Below are positions 37,934 to 45,789 of a stretch of DNA of 64,000 nt, one piece after another (position 1 is the stretch's first letter; every line of letters begins with the position of its first letter). The translations under genes and the position numbers were made by a program. The stretch is from Dickeya fangzhongdai. Lineage in GTDB: Bacteria > Pseudomonadota > Gammaproteobacteria > Enterobacterales > Enterobacteriaceae. The DNA lies in assembly GCF_002812485.1 (NCBI RefSeq), contig NZ_CP025003.1, positions 682,001-746,000 on the forward strand, in the 5' to 3' direction. The notes beneath the pieces were generated by a model. It ran no database searches. It had not been told where the DNA came from and saw only the letters and a list, made by a program, of their open reading frames with translations.

Positions 37934-40711
37934 ATGAACATTAACGACCAGGTGTTGAGTCCGTTTATCTTGCCAAATGGCGTCGAGCTTAAAAATCGTC
38001 TCCTGATGGCGCCGATGACCACCTGCACCGGCTTTTATGACGGAACCGTCACCAAAGAGCTGGTGGAGTACTATCAGGTGCGTGCCGGCAGCATCGGCGC
38101 GGTGATTGTGGAGTGCTGCTTTATCGATGATAAAGGGCTGGCGTTTCCGGGCGCGATTGGCATCGACAACGACGACAAGATCGCCGGACTGGCGAAAGTC
38201 GCCTCGGCCATCAAGGAAAAGGGCTCGAAAGCCATTTTGCAGATCTACCACGGCGGGCGCATGGTGGAGCCGAAACTGATTGGCGGCCAGTCGCCGGTCG
38301 GGCCGAGCGCCGTTGCCGCGCCGCGCGAAGGGGCGGCCGTTCCGGTCGCGCTGACGGGCGAAGAGGTGGAAGCCATGATCGCCAAATTTGGCGAAGGGGT
38401 GCGCCGCGCCATTGAAGCCGGCTTCGACGGCGTGGAAATCCACGGCGCCAATACCTACCTGATTCAGCAGTTTTACTCCCCGAACTCCAACCAGCGCACC
38501 GATGAATGGGGCGGCAGCCGCGACAATCGCGCCAGATTCCCGCTCGCCGTGCTGGAAATCACCCACAAGATGGCGCGCCAGTATGCGGATGCGTCCTTCA
38601 TCATCGGCTATCGCTTCTCGCCGGAGGAAATCGAAGAGCCGGGCATCCGGTTTGACGACACCCTGTACCTGCTGGAAAAACTGGCGGCGCGTGGGCTGGA
38701 TTACCTGCATTTTTCTATGGGATACACTCTGCGCTCATCCATCGTCGATACCACCGATCCCACCCCGCTGATTGGCAAATATGTCGCCATGCGTTCCGAT
38801 ACGCTGGCTAAGGTGCCGGTAATCGGCGTCGGCGGCGTGGTGAATAAAGCGGATGCCGACGCGGCGCTGGAACACGGTTACGATCTGGTGGCGGTGGGGA
38901 AAGCCTGCATTGCCTATCCGGACTGGACCGATCGCCTCATCAATCAACAGAAGCTCGAACTGTTTATCGACAGCACCCAACGTGAAGCCCTGACCATTCC
39001 CGAACCGCTGTGGCGCTTCTCGCTGGTGGAAGCGATGATCCGCGACATGAGCTTGTCGGCGAAAAAATTCAAGGCGGGCGTGTTTCAGGAGAAAGTGCAG
39101 GACGACGCCGGCGAGCTGGTGATCAACGTCAGCCTGGAAACGGATCGCATCGCCGATGTTACGCTGGAGCCTAATTCGCAGCTGAATACCGATTTCGTCA
39201 GCAGCTTTGAGGTTATCCGCTCCCGTATTCTTGACGCCAATAGCCCGCATGTGGATGCGGTCACCGGCGCCACCACCCAGAGCGAAGCGGTGAAAAAAGC
39301 GGTGTCCAAGGCGCTGGCTAAGTCCTGTAAAGCGGCGATTATGGCGGAAGGCGGCGACCCGGCGGACATGCAGCGTTATGACGTGGTGGTGATCGGCAGC
39401 GGCGGCGCCGGTCTGGCTGCGGCGATTCAGGCTTGCGATGACGGCGCCAACGTGCTGATTGTCGAGAAGATGTCCAGCATCGGCGGCAACACCATCAAGG
39501 CGTCCGTGGGTATGAACGCGGCAGGAACTCGTTTCCAGAAAATAAAAGGCATCGTAGACGACAAGGAACGGTTCTACGAGGAGACTCTGAAAGGCGGTAA
39601 GTTAAAAAATAATCCCGAATTGCTGAAACGATTCGTGGAAGGTGCGCCGATGGCGATCGAGTGGCTGGCGGAGCGCGGCATCGAACTGAACGACATTACC
39701 ATTACCGGCGGGATGAGCGTGGATCGCACCCATCGCCCGGCGGATGGTTCGGCGGTAGGCGGCTTCCTGATCAGCGGTCTGGTGAAAAACATCAACAAGC
39801 GCAATATCGATGTGATGCTGGAGACGTCGGTTGTCGATATCGTCCATGACGCCGGCGCGATTACCGGTGTACGGGTGCTTAACGAGGACAATGAACAGCT
39901 GACCATCGCCACCAAAGGCGTGGTGGTCGCCACCGGCGGGTTCAGCGCCAACCGCGAGATGGTGGTGAAATACCGCCCGGATCTGGACGGCTTCGTCACC
40001 ACCAACCACCAAGGCGCTACCGGCAGCGGTATTGAGATTCTGGAGAAAGTGGGCGCCGATACCGTCGACCTGGGGGAAATTCAGATCCACCCGACGGTCG
40101 AGCAGACCACGTCTTACCTGATCTCCGAATCCATTCGCGGCGGCGGTGCGATTCTGGTGAACCAGCAGGGGCATCGCTTCTTTAACGAGATGGAAACCCG
40201 CGACAAGGTGTCGGCGGCAATTATCGGCCTGCCGGAGAAGTATGCCTATATCCTGTTTGACGAGCAGGTGAGGGCGAAGAACAAGGCGGCGGACGAATAT
40301 CTGTCCCGTGGTTTTGTGGTGAGCGCCGCTTCTCCGCGCGAGCTGGCGGACAAGCTGTCTATCGACTTCCACGCTCTGCTGGCGACGCTGGAACGCTACA
40401 ACCTGTTTGTCGACAAGCAGCATGATGACGACTTCGGCCGTAAAACCGCGTTGCGCCACCCCATCAATCAGGGGCCGTTCTACGCTATCCGCATCGCGCC
40501 CGGCGTGCACCACACCATGGGCGGCGTGGTGATCAACACCGATACCGCGGTGCTGGACAGCAAGAAACGGGTGATCCGGGGCGCCTTCGCCGCCGGTGAA
40601 GTGGTGGGCGGCATCCACGGCGGTAATCGCATCGGCGGCAACGCCGTCGCCGATATCATCGTTTTTGGTATTCAGGCGGGCCGTAACGCGGCATCTTACG
40701 TGCAGTTATAA
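37934..40711 (+). CDS. NADH-dependent fumarate reductase (OYE/FMN-bind/FAD three-domain flavoprotein)
   Basis: This 925-residue cytosolic flavoprotein has the layout of the soluble NADH:fumarate reductase of Klebsiella pneumoniae. An N-terminal old-yellow-enzyme domain (about 1-370; EIHGANTYLIQQFYSPNSN) binds FMN and accepts NADH. An FMN_bind domain (about 390-465) has the flavinylation motif DAVTGAT (441-447; Thr447 would carry FMN). The FAD fumarate reductase domain (about 475-925) has VVIGSGGAGLAAA. Fumarate-site residues are all present: IHPT, SESIRG, Arg756 in METRDK, PGVHHTMGG and HGGNRIGG. The ATG at 37934 has GGAG 9 bp upstream. Its ApbE is next door. No signal peptide. Confidence 0.92.
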   Translation: MNINDQVLSPFILPNGVELKNRLLMAPMTTCTGFYDGTVTKELVEYYQVRAGSIGAVIVECCFIDDKGLAFPGAIGIDNDDKIAGLAKVASAIKEKGSKAILQIYHGGRMVEPKLIGGQSPVGPSAVAAPREGAAVPVALTGEEVEAMIAKFGEGVRRAIEAGFDGVEIHGANTYLIQQFYSPNSNQRTDEWGGSRDNRARFPLAVLEITHKMARQYADASFIIGYRFSPEEIEEPGIRFDDTLYLLEKLAARGLDYLHFSMGYTLRSSIVDTTDPTPLIGKYVAMRSDTLAKVPVIGVGGVVNKADADAALEHGYDLVAVGKACIAYPDWTDRLINQQKLELFIDSTQREALTIPEPLWRFSLVEAMIRDMSLSAKKFKAGVFQEKVQDDAGELVINVSLETDRIADVTLEPNSQLNTDFVSSFEVIRSRILDANSPHVDAVTGATTQSEAVKKAVSKALAKSCKAAIMAEGGDPADMQRYDVVVIGSGGAGLAAAIQACDDGANVLIVEKMSSIGGNTIKASVGMNAAGTRFQKIKGIVDDKERFYEETLKGGKLKNNPELLKRFVEGAPMAIEWLAERGIELNDITITGGMSVDRTHRPADGSAVGGFLISGLVKNINKRNIDVMLETSVVDIVHDAGAITGVRVLNEDNEQLTIATKGVVVATGGFSANREMVVKYRPDLDGFVTTNHQGATGSGIEILEKVGADTVDLGEIQIHPTVEQTTSYLISESIRGGGAILVNQQGHRFFNEMETRDKVSAAIIGLPEKYAYILFDEQVRAKNKAADEYLSRGFVVSAASPRELADKLSIDFHALLATLERYNLFVDKQHDDDFGRKTALRHPINQGPFYAIRIAPGVHHTMGGVVINTDTAVLDSKKRVIRGAFAAGEVVGGIHGGNRIGGNAVADIIVFGIQAGRNAASYVQL

Positions 40712-40814
40712 GTAAAGGCAGTTGTAAGTAAATGCCGTTGTAAGCAAGAATTGCCTGCGTCAGCGACCGTTGCTGATGCAGGCATTATTCGCTTTTCTTC
40801 CAGGACTATCCGCC

Positions 40815-41786
40815 ATGCCGTCAGACGATCGGGTTTACGTCTATTCCACCGTACTCATGGGCTCGCCCATTCTTCTCAAATTGTTTGAACCGAATGAACA
40901 TCTGGCATCGCAGGTGTTTGGCCGCATTAAACAACTGGAGGATACGTTGACCGTTAACCGGGCTGATTCCGAAGTCATGGACATCAACCGTGCCGCAGGC
41001 AAACACCCGGTTGTCGTCAGCCAGCTGCTGTTCAATCTGATTAAGCGCGCCAGAGAGGTCAGCCTGCTGGAGGGCAGTTGCTTCAATTTCACCATCGGGC
41101 CGGTGGTGAAACGCTGGAAAATCGGCTTTCAGGGCCACAGCGTGCCGCCCGCCGACGAATTGCGGGCATTACTGGCGCTGACCGACCCTCACCACGTCGT
41201 GCTCAATGCGCAGGACTGCTCGGTATGGCTGGAAAAAGCGGGGATGGAAATCGATCTGGGGGCGATCGCGAAAGGGTATATCGCCGATGTCGTCAGGCAA
41301 TTCCTGTATCAGCACCATGTCTATCATGCGCTGATCAATCTGGGCGGCAACGTGCTGGCGCTTGGCAGACCGCAGAGCGGCGGTCAGGCGGGCTGGTCGG
41401 TAGGATTGCAAAAGCCGTTTGGCGACAACGGCGAGCTGATCGGCGTGGTTCACGTGGCGAACAAGTCGGTGGTGACGTCCGGCATTTACGAGCGTTATTT
41501 CGAGTGCGATGGCCGCCTTTATCACCATATTCTCGACCCGAAAACCGGTTACCCGCTGGATAACGAACTGCTCAGCGTGACCATCATTTCCGATGCCTCC
41601 ATCGACGGGGACATCTACACCACCCTGATTTACGGCCTGGGCGTGGAAAAAGGCGTGGCTTACCTGTCCCGGCTACCGCATATCGAAGCCATTTTCGTGA
41701 CCAAAGACCGGCGGGTGATTCTCTCCTCGCAGCGGCAGTATGCTTTTACGCTGCTGGATACGGGGTACGAGCTGGCTGCGGTGTGA
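40815..41786 (+). CDS. Cytosolic FAD:protein FMN transferase ApbE
   Basis: This is a second ApbE, 323 residues, without signal peptide or lipobox, so it should act in the cytoplasm. Motifs include VLMGSPILLKLF, LTVNRADSEVMDINRAAGK, FNFTIGPVVKRWKIGF, IDLGAIAKGYIAD, INLGGNVLALGRP, VVTSGIYERYF and HHILDPKTGYPLDNELLSVT. It follows the fumarate reductase by 104 bp and is very likely its flavinylating enzyme, as in Klebsiella where the two genes are adjacent. I chose the ATG at 40815, preceded by AGGA; upstream in-frame codons are unconserved. Confidence 0.92.
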   Translation: MPSDDRVYVYSTVLMGSPILLKLFEPNEHLASQVFGRIKQLEDTLTVNRADSEVMDINRAAGKHPVVVSQLLFNLIKRAREVSLLEGSCFNFTIGPVVKRWKIGFQGHSVPPADELRALLALTDPHHVVLNAQDCSVWLEKAGMEIDLGAIAKGYIADVVRQFLYQHHVYHALINLGGNVLALGRPQSGGQAGWSVGLQKPFGDNGELIGVVHVANKSVVTSGIYERYFECDGRLYHHILDPKTGYPLDNELLSVTIISDASIDGDIYTTLIYGLGVEKGVAYLSRLPHIEAIFVTKDRRVILSSQRQYAFTLLDTGYELAAV

Positions 41787-41815
41787 TAGCGCGAGAATGC
41801 GAAAGTGCGAAAGTG

Positions 41816-42397
41816 TTACTCTTCGCCCAGCAGCGCTTTTTTGGCTGCGGCGAGAAACTCATCCGACAACGGGTCCCCGGCGGTCGCGCGTGACAACATC
41901 AGCGCGCCGGCCAACAAAACCACCTGCGTCAGCGCCTGTTGCCTGCGCTGTTCGTCGTCTTCCGTCTCGGAAAGGGACTCCAGTCTGCCCAGCATGGCTT
42001 TCACGCCATTGAGATACACCTCACGTACTGGCTTATCTTCGCTTTCCCGAGCCACATCGCTGGCTAACGCGCTGATCGCGCATCCGTCCTTCACGCCATC
42101 GCGGTGGGCGGAAGACAGGTAGTTTTCTACCAGCGTACGCAGGTTGTGTTGATCCGGCTGTTGGCTGAGCGCCTGCCAGCGGGTGCTGGAATCTTCAAGA
42201 GCTTTACGGCTGGCGATAGCGGCCAGTTCATCTTTGGAGGCAAAGTGTCCGTAGAAACCACCGTGGGTTAACCCGGCTGCCGCCATCAAATCATTCACGC
42301 TGACGCCATTCAGGCCACGTTCACGAAAGAGCTGTGAAGAAACCTGAATAATTTCTTCGCGGTTACGCTCCATCTGCTGTTTTGATACACGGGCCAT
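41816..42397 (-). CDS. TetR family transcriptional regulator
   Basis: This 193-residue TetR-type repressor has an N-terminal helix-turn-helix (REEIIQVSSQLFRERGLNGVSVNDLMAAAGLTHGGFYGHFASKDEL, about 13-58). Its helical ligand domain has CAISALASDVARE (about 105-117), of the TetR_C class seen in YxaF/LmrA-like or AcrR-like regulators of redox enzymes. It is the last gene on the minus strand of a six-gene redox cluster. AGGAGAAAAC precedes the ATG. The inducer is unknown. Likely operators lie in the promoter region at 43540-43650. Confidence 0.88.
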   Translation of the reverse strand: MARVSKQQMERNREEIIQVSSQLFRERGLNGVSVNDLMAAAGLTHGGFYGHFASKDELAAIASRKALEDSSTRWQALSQQPDQHNLRTLVENYLSSAHRDGVKDGCAISALASDVARESEDKPVREVYLNGVKAMLGRLESLSETEDDEQRRQQALTQVVLLAGALMLSRATAGDPLSDEFLAAAKKALLGEE

Positions 42398-42418
42398 TGT
42401 TTTCTCCTCTCATCGGAC

Positions 42419-42466
42419 GGGCATCATCTTAGGGCATGGAAATACCAGACTCAATAGATGATGCCC
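42419..42466. other. Long inverted repeat between aldo-keto reductase and tetR
   Basis: GGGCATCATC (42419-42428) and GATGATGCCC (42457-42466) are perfect 10-bp arms separated by 28 bp. They lie between the aldo-keto reductase stop and the tetR start on the minus strand. The repeat could be an mRNA hairpin or a split operator for the TetR protein. Confidence 0.45.
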
Positions 42467-42489
42467 TTCATCAATAATGATCAACCGGT

Positions 42490-43539
42490 TCAGGCGCGCG
42501 GCGGTCGTAGACTGGCGATGCGAGCGCTGTCGCCGCCCTGAGCGCGGGGCAGACTGCCGGCGATCTGATCGTGCGGCGTTCCGAGCGAAATGGCGCTGGC
42601 GATCTCAAGGCGCGCCATCTGTTCATCGCTTAGCGTCACCTCCAGCGCTGTGAGGGTATCATCCAACTGATTTCGGGTGCGGGAACCCAGAATGGGGATC
42701 AGACTGGTGCTGGAATGGGCCGCTTTCTGTCGCAACCAGGCGATGGCAATGTGCAGGGGCTGTCGCTGTTGCTCCTGTGATACGGCGATGACTTCATCCA
42801 GCAGCGCGGTATCCTGCTCGATATGCACCAGCCTGCCGCCAAACCCCGTCAGACGCCCTTCATTGCTGTGACGGTATTTTCCGGTCAGCAGACCACCGCC
42901 CAACGGCGACCAGAGTGTCGCCGCCAGCCCCAGCGCTTCCGCCATCGGCAGCAGTTCCCGCTCGGCGGTGCGTTGTGCCAGGCTGTATTCCACCTGTATC
43001 CCGGCGATACGCGACCAGCCGCGCAGTTCCGCCATCGTATCCGCTCTGGCGATGCGCCAGGCAGGGAAATTGGATAGCCCGGCATACTGAATTTTTCCGG
43101 CACGGATCAGATCGTCAAAGGTGCGGACGATCTCTTCAAGCGGGGTTAACTGGTCGTCAAAGTGTGCCCATAGCACATCAATGCGATCGGTTTTCAACCG
43201 TTTCAGGCTATTTTCCACCGAGGAAATCATATTGCGGCGGCTGTTGCCGGTCTGCGCGATATCCGGGGTCGGCGCCGCGCCAAGGGTATACTTGGTGGCG
43301 ACCACGAAGTGATCGCGTTCGGCAGCGATGAACTCCCCTACCAACTGCTCGGACTGGCCGAACTGATAGGCGTCTGCCGTGTCGATGAAATTGCCGCCGG
43401 CGTCAGCGTAGCGTTCAAATACCTGTTTCGCTTCTTCTTTTTCTGATCCATAGCCCCATCCGGTGCCAAAATTACCGGTGCCGAGGGCCAGTTCAGAGAC
43501 GCGTAATCCTGTGTTTCGGCCAAACGTGGTGTATTGCAT
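42490..43539 (-). CDS. Aldo-keto reductase
   Basis: This is a 349-residue NADPH-dependent aldo/keto reductase with the TIM-barrel signatures: GTGNFGTGWGYGSEKEEAKQVFERY, the catalytic Asp-Tyr in FIDTADAYQFGQSE, Lys in VVATKYTLG, and His in WAHFDDQLTPLEE. The C-terminal NADPH site is at IPILGSRTRNQLDD. It belongs to the YajO/IolS-like group, and its substrate is unknown. I chose the ATG at 43539, with AAGGAT 7 bp upstream. It is divergent from two short-chain dehydrogenases across 111 bp of palindrome-rich DNA. Confidence 0.9.
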   Translation of the reverse strand: MQYTTFGRNTGLRVSELALGTGNFGTGWGYGSEKEEAKQVFERYADAGGNFIDTADAYQFGQSEQLVGEFIAAERDHFVVATKYTLGAAPTPDIAQTGNSRRNMISSVENSLKRLKTDRIDVLWAHFDDQLTPLEEIVRTFDDLIRAGKIQYAGLSNFPAWRIARADTMAELRGWSRIAGIQVEYSLAQRTAERELLPMAEALGLAATLWSPLGGGLLTGKYRHSNEGRLTGFGGRLVHIEQDTALLDEVIAVSQEQQRQPLHIAIAWLRQKAAHSSTSLIPILGSRTRNQLDDTLTALEVTLSDEQMARLEIASAISLGTPHDQIAGSLPRAQGGDSARIASLRPPRA

Positions 43540-43560
43540 GCTATCGATCCTTTTATTTAA

Positions 43561-43588
43561 ATGTCGATTGACATCTATTATATATGTC
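43561..43588. promoter_or_regulatory. Candidate operator in the AKR/SDR divergent promoter
   Basis: ATGTC-N4-GACAT (43561-43574) and GACAT-N9-ATGTC (43570-43588) share an arm, giving overlapping palindromes around an AT-rich -10-like TATTATATAT. Another GACAT occurs at about 43613. They are likely contacts for the linked TetR protein. Confidence 0.45.
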
Positions 43589-43650
43589 ATTCATCATCTA
43601 TTTGGCAAGTGCGACATCCACCTTCTTCACGCTGACAAAAGGATAAATAA

Positions 43651-44514
43651 ATGAATACCACTCCTGCTGTTCTCATCACTGGTGCGTCATCGGGGATTGG
43701 CGCTGTTTATGCCGAACGTTTTGCGCGTCGCGGCCATGATCTGGTGCTGGTTGCCCGCGACCATACGCGGATGGATACGCTGGCTGTTCGCCTGCGTCAG
43801 GACTACGGCGTGACGGTTGATGTCCTGCCTGCCGATCTTACCCAACCTGACGAGCTTGCTGCGGTGGAGACGCGACTGCGCGAAGACAGCCATATCGGGA
43901 TCCTGGTGAATAACGCGGGTATGAATATCGGTGGGAGCTTCCTTGAACAGGCGACGGACGATATCGAGCGGCTTGTCGCGCTCAACACGATGGCGCTGGT
44001 GCGGCTTGCCAGCGCGGTTGCACCGCGTCTGGCGACGGCAGGCGGGGGCGCCATCATCAATATTGGCTCTGTAGTCGGTTTGGCGCCGGAGTTCGGGTTG
44101 ACCGTTTACGGTGCGACCAAGGCGTTTGTGCTGTTTCTTTCTCAGGGACTCAGCCTCGAACTGGCTCCCAGGGGCATCTACGTTCAGGCAGTGCTTCCGG
44201 CGGCGACGCGCACAGAGATTTGGGAACGTTCAGGCACCGACATCAATACGCTTCCCGCCGTGATGGAAGTTGAGGAACTGGTGGATGCCGCGCTGGTTGG
44301 TTTTGATCGCCGCGAGCCGGTAACTATCCCGCCGCTCCACGAAGCCGGGCAATGGGATGCTTATCAACACGCCCGGCAAGCCATGCTGCCGGGGTTTTCG
44401 CAGGCGAATGCCGCCGCACGTTATCGACTGATGCACTCGCCGATACAGAATTGCGTCCGTAGCGCGCCGGTTTTATTTACTCAGGCAACAGACAGCCTGA
44501 TGACGAAGCAATAG
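43651..44514 (+). CDS. Short-chain dehydrogenase/reductase (first of two)
   Basis: This is a 287-residue classical SDR oxidoreductase. It shows the nucleotide-binding TGASSGIG (about 10-17), NNAG (about 89-92), the catalytic Ser in INIGSVVG and YGATK (Tyr-x3-Lys, about 153-157). The C-terminal 40 residues beyond the SDR fold are longer than usual and of unknown purpose. AAAGGAT precedes the ATG. It is 12 bp before the second SDR gene and forms an operon with it. The substrate cannot be read from sequence. Confidence 0.9.
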   Translation: MNTTPAVLITGASSGIGAVYAERFARRGHDLVLVARDHTRMDTLAVRLRQDYGVTVDVLPADLTQPDELAAVETRLREDSHIGILVNNAGMNIGGSFLEQATDDIERLVALNTMALVRLASAVAPRLATAGGGAIINIGSVVGLAPEFGLTVYGATKAFVLFLSQGLSLELAPRGIYVQAVLPAATRTEIWERSGTDINTLPAVMEVEELVDAALVGFDRREPVTIPPLHEAGQWDAYQHARQAMLPGFSQANAAARYRLMHSPIQNCVRSAPVLFTQATDSLMTKQ

Positions 44515-44526
44515 ACAAGGTATTTT

Positions 44527-45339
44527 ATGACATCAAATAAACCCATCGCGCTGGTTACCGGCGCCTCATCGGGAATCGGTGAAGCTACAGCGGAACGGCT
44601 GGTACAGGCCGGCTATAAGGTATACGGCACCAGCAGACGAGGTGCTCAGGCCGGGCAGCGGCGGTTTGATCTGCTGGCGCTGGATGTGACTTCTGATGAA
44701 TCGGTCGACGCCGCCGTGAGCGAACTACTCCGGCGGGAAGGGCGTATCGATCTGCTGGTGAACAACGCGGGTTTTGGACTTAGCCCGGCCGGGGCGGAAG
44801 AAAGCTCAATCGAACAGGCGCAAGCGGTCTTCGACACCAATTTTCTGGGCGTTGTCCGTATGACCCGCGCCGTGGTGCCCCACATGCGCCAACAGGGCGG
44901 CGGCCGCATCATCAACATCGGTTCCATTCTCGGCGTCGTGCCGATGCCTTATGTGGCGCTTTACGCGGCCAGCAAACATGCGGTCGAAGGCTATTCAGAG
45001 GCGCTGGATCACGAATTACGCACGCGCGGTATCCGGGTTTCGGTCATTGAGCCTGCGTATACCAAAACGCAGTTCGAGTCCAACAACGTGCCGCCGGATG
45101 CGGTGCTGGATGAATACGCCCCGGTACGCCGGGCGCTGGAAAAGGTGGTGAGGCTGGCAATGGCGAGCGCGGATGATCCGGCTGTGGTAGCTGAGGTTGT
45201 ACTGAAAGCGGCCCGCGCAAAACGTCCGAAACTTCGCTATTCGGCAGGCGCGGCCGCGGCTCGCCTGCGACTGCTGCGCCGATTCGCGCCGGGTTTACTG
45301 GACTCGGGTATCCGCAAAAGTTTGCAGCTTGATGCGTAG
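44527..45339 (+). CDS. Short-chain dehydrogenase/reductase (second of two)
   Basis: This is a 270-residue classical SDR with TGASSGIGEATAERL (about 10-24), NNAGFGLSPAG, INIGSILGVVP with the catalytic Ser, and YAASKHAVEGYSEAL (Tyr-x3-Lys, about 147-161). It is only distantly similar to the preceding SDR, so the pair is not a recent duplication. AAGGTATTTT precedes the ATG. The next gene starts 16 bp after its stop. It probably acts on ketones or aldehydes in the same detoxification or conversion route as its neighbours. Confidence 0.9.
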   Translation: MTSNKPIALVTGASSGIGEATAERLVQAGYKVYGTSRRGAQAGQRRFDLLALDVTSDESVDAAVSELLRREGRIDLLVNNAGFGLSPAGAEESSIEQAQAVFDTNFLGVVRMTRAVVPHMRQQGGGRIINIGSILGVVPMPYVALYAASKHAVEGYSEALDHELRTRGIRVSVIEPAYTKTQFESNNVPPDAVLDEYAPVRRALEKVVRLAMASADDPAVVAEVVLKAARAKRPKLRYSAGAAAARLRLLRRFAPGLLDSGIRKSLQLDA

Positions 45340-45355
45340 CTTAGGAACTCAGCAT

Positions 45356-45760
45356 ATGACCGTCTTATCACTCAGATTCCGGCCGCTGGCTATCTTGTCG
45401 GCGCTGCTGTTCTTTGTGCTCGCCGTCGCCTGGATATCGGTGCCAGCTCTGATGCTGGCCAGTTGGGGCGTTGACTTCAATAGTTCGGCGGGGCTGGTTA
45501 GTCGTCGTTCAGCGGCGCTGTATGCCGGAGTTGGCGTCATGTTCTTCCTGGCCAGAAATGTAGCGCCATCGCCAGCCCGCTCATCCCTGATGAAGGGCGT
45601 AGTGGTCACTTGCATGATACTTGCAACGCTTGGGGTGGGGGAGTTTGTTGCAGGACACGCCAATAGCGGGATCTTGCTGGCTGCCGTGTTAGAAGTGGTC
45701 CTCGCACTGGCTTTTCTTTCCGTCATTCGTACCGATAACCGCAGGCGGGCAGGCCGTTAA
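45356..45760 (+). CDS. Small four-helix membrane protein
   Basis: This 134-residue inner-membrane protein of unknown function has four hydrophobic segments (about 8-30, 45-65, 80-100 and 103-125) and a basic C-terminal tail (RTDNRRRAGR). I chose the ATG at 45356, preceded by AGGAACTCAGCAT. It lies between an SDR gene and a quinone-oxidoreductase-like gene in one apparent operon, so it may be a membrane partner of the redox enzymes; that is inference from position alone. Confidence 0.75.
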   Translation: MTVLSLRFRPLAILSALLFFVLAVAWISVPALMLASWGVDFNSSAGLVSRRSAALYAGVGVMFFLARNVAPSPARSSLMKGVVVTCMILATLGVGEFVAGHANSGILLAAVLEVVLALAFLSVIRTDNRRRAGR

Positions 45761-45789
45761 TAGGTAATCATTCTGGAGAGCAACACTTT

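Noticed and set aside
37934..40711. Urocanate or hydroxycinnamate reductase as the main activity of the three-domain flavoprotein
   Set aside because: The residues that hold both carboxylates of fumarate appear conserved, so fumarate is the simpler call; the alternative is kept only as a testable idea.
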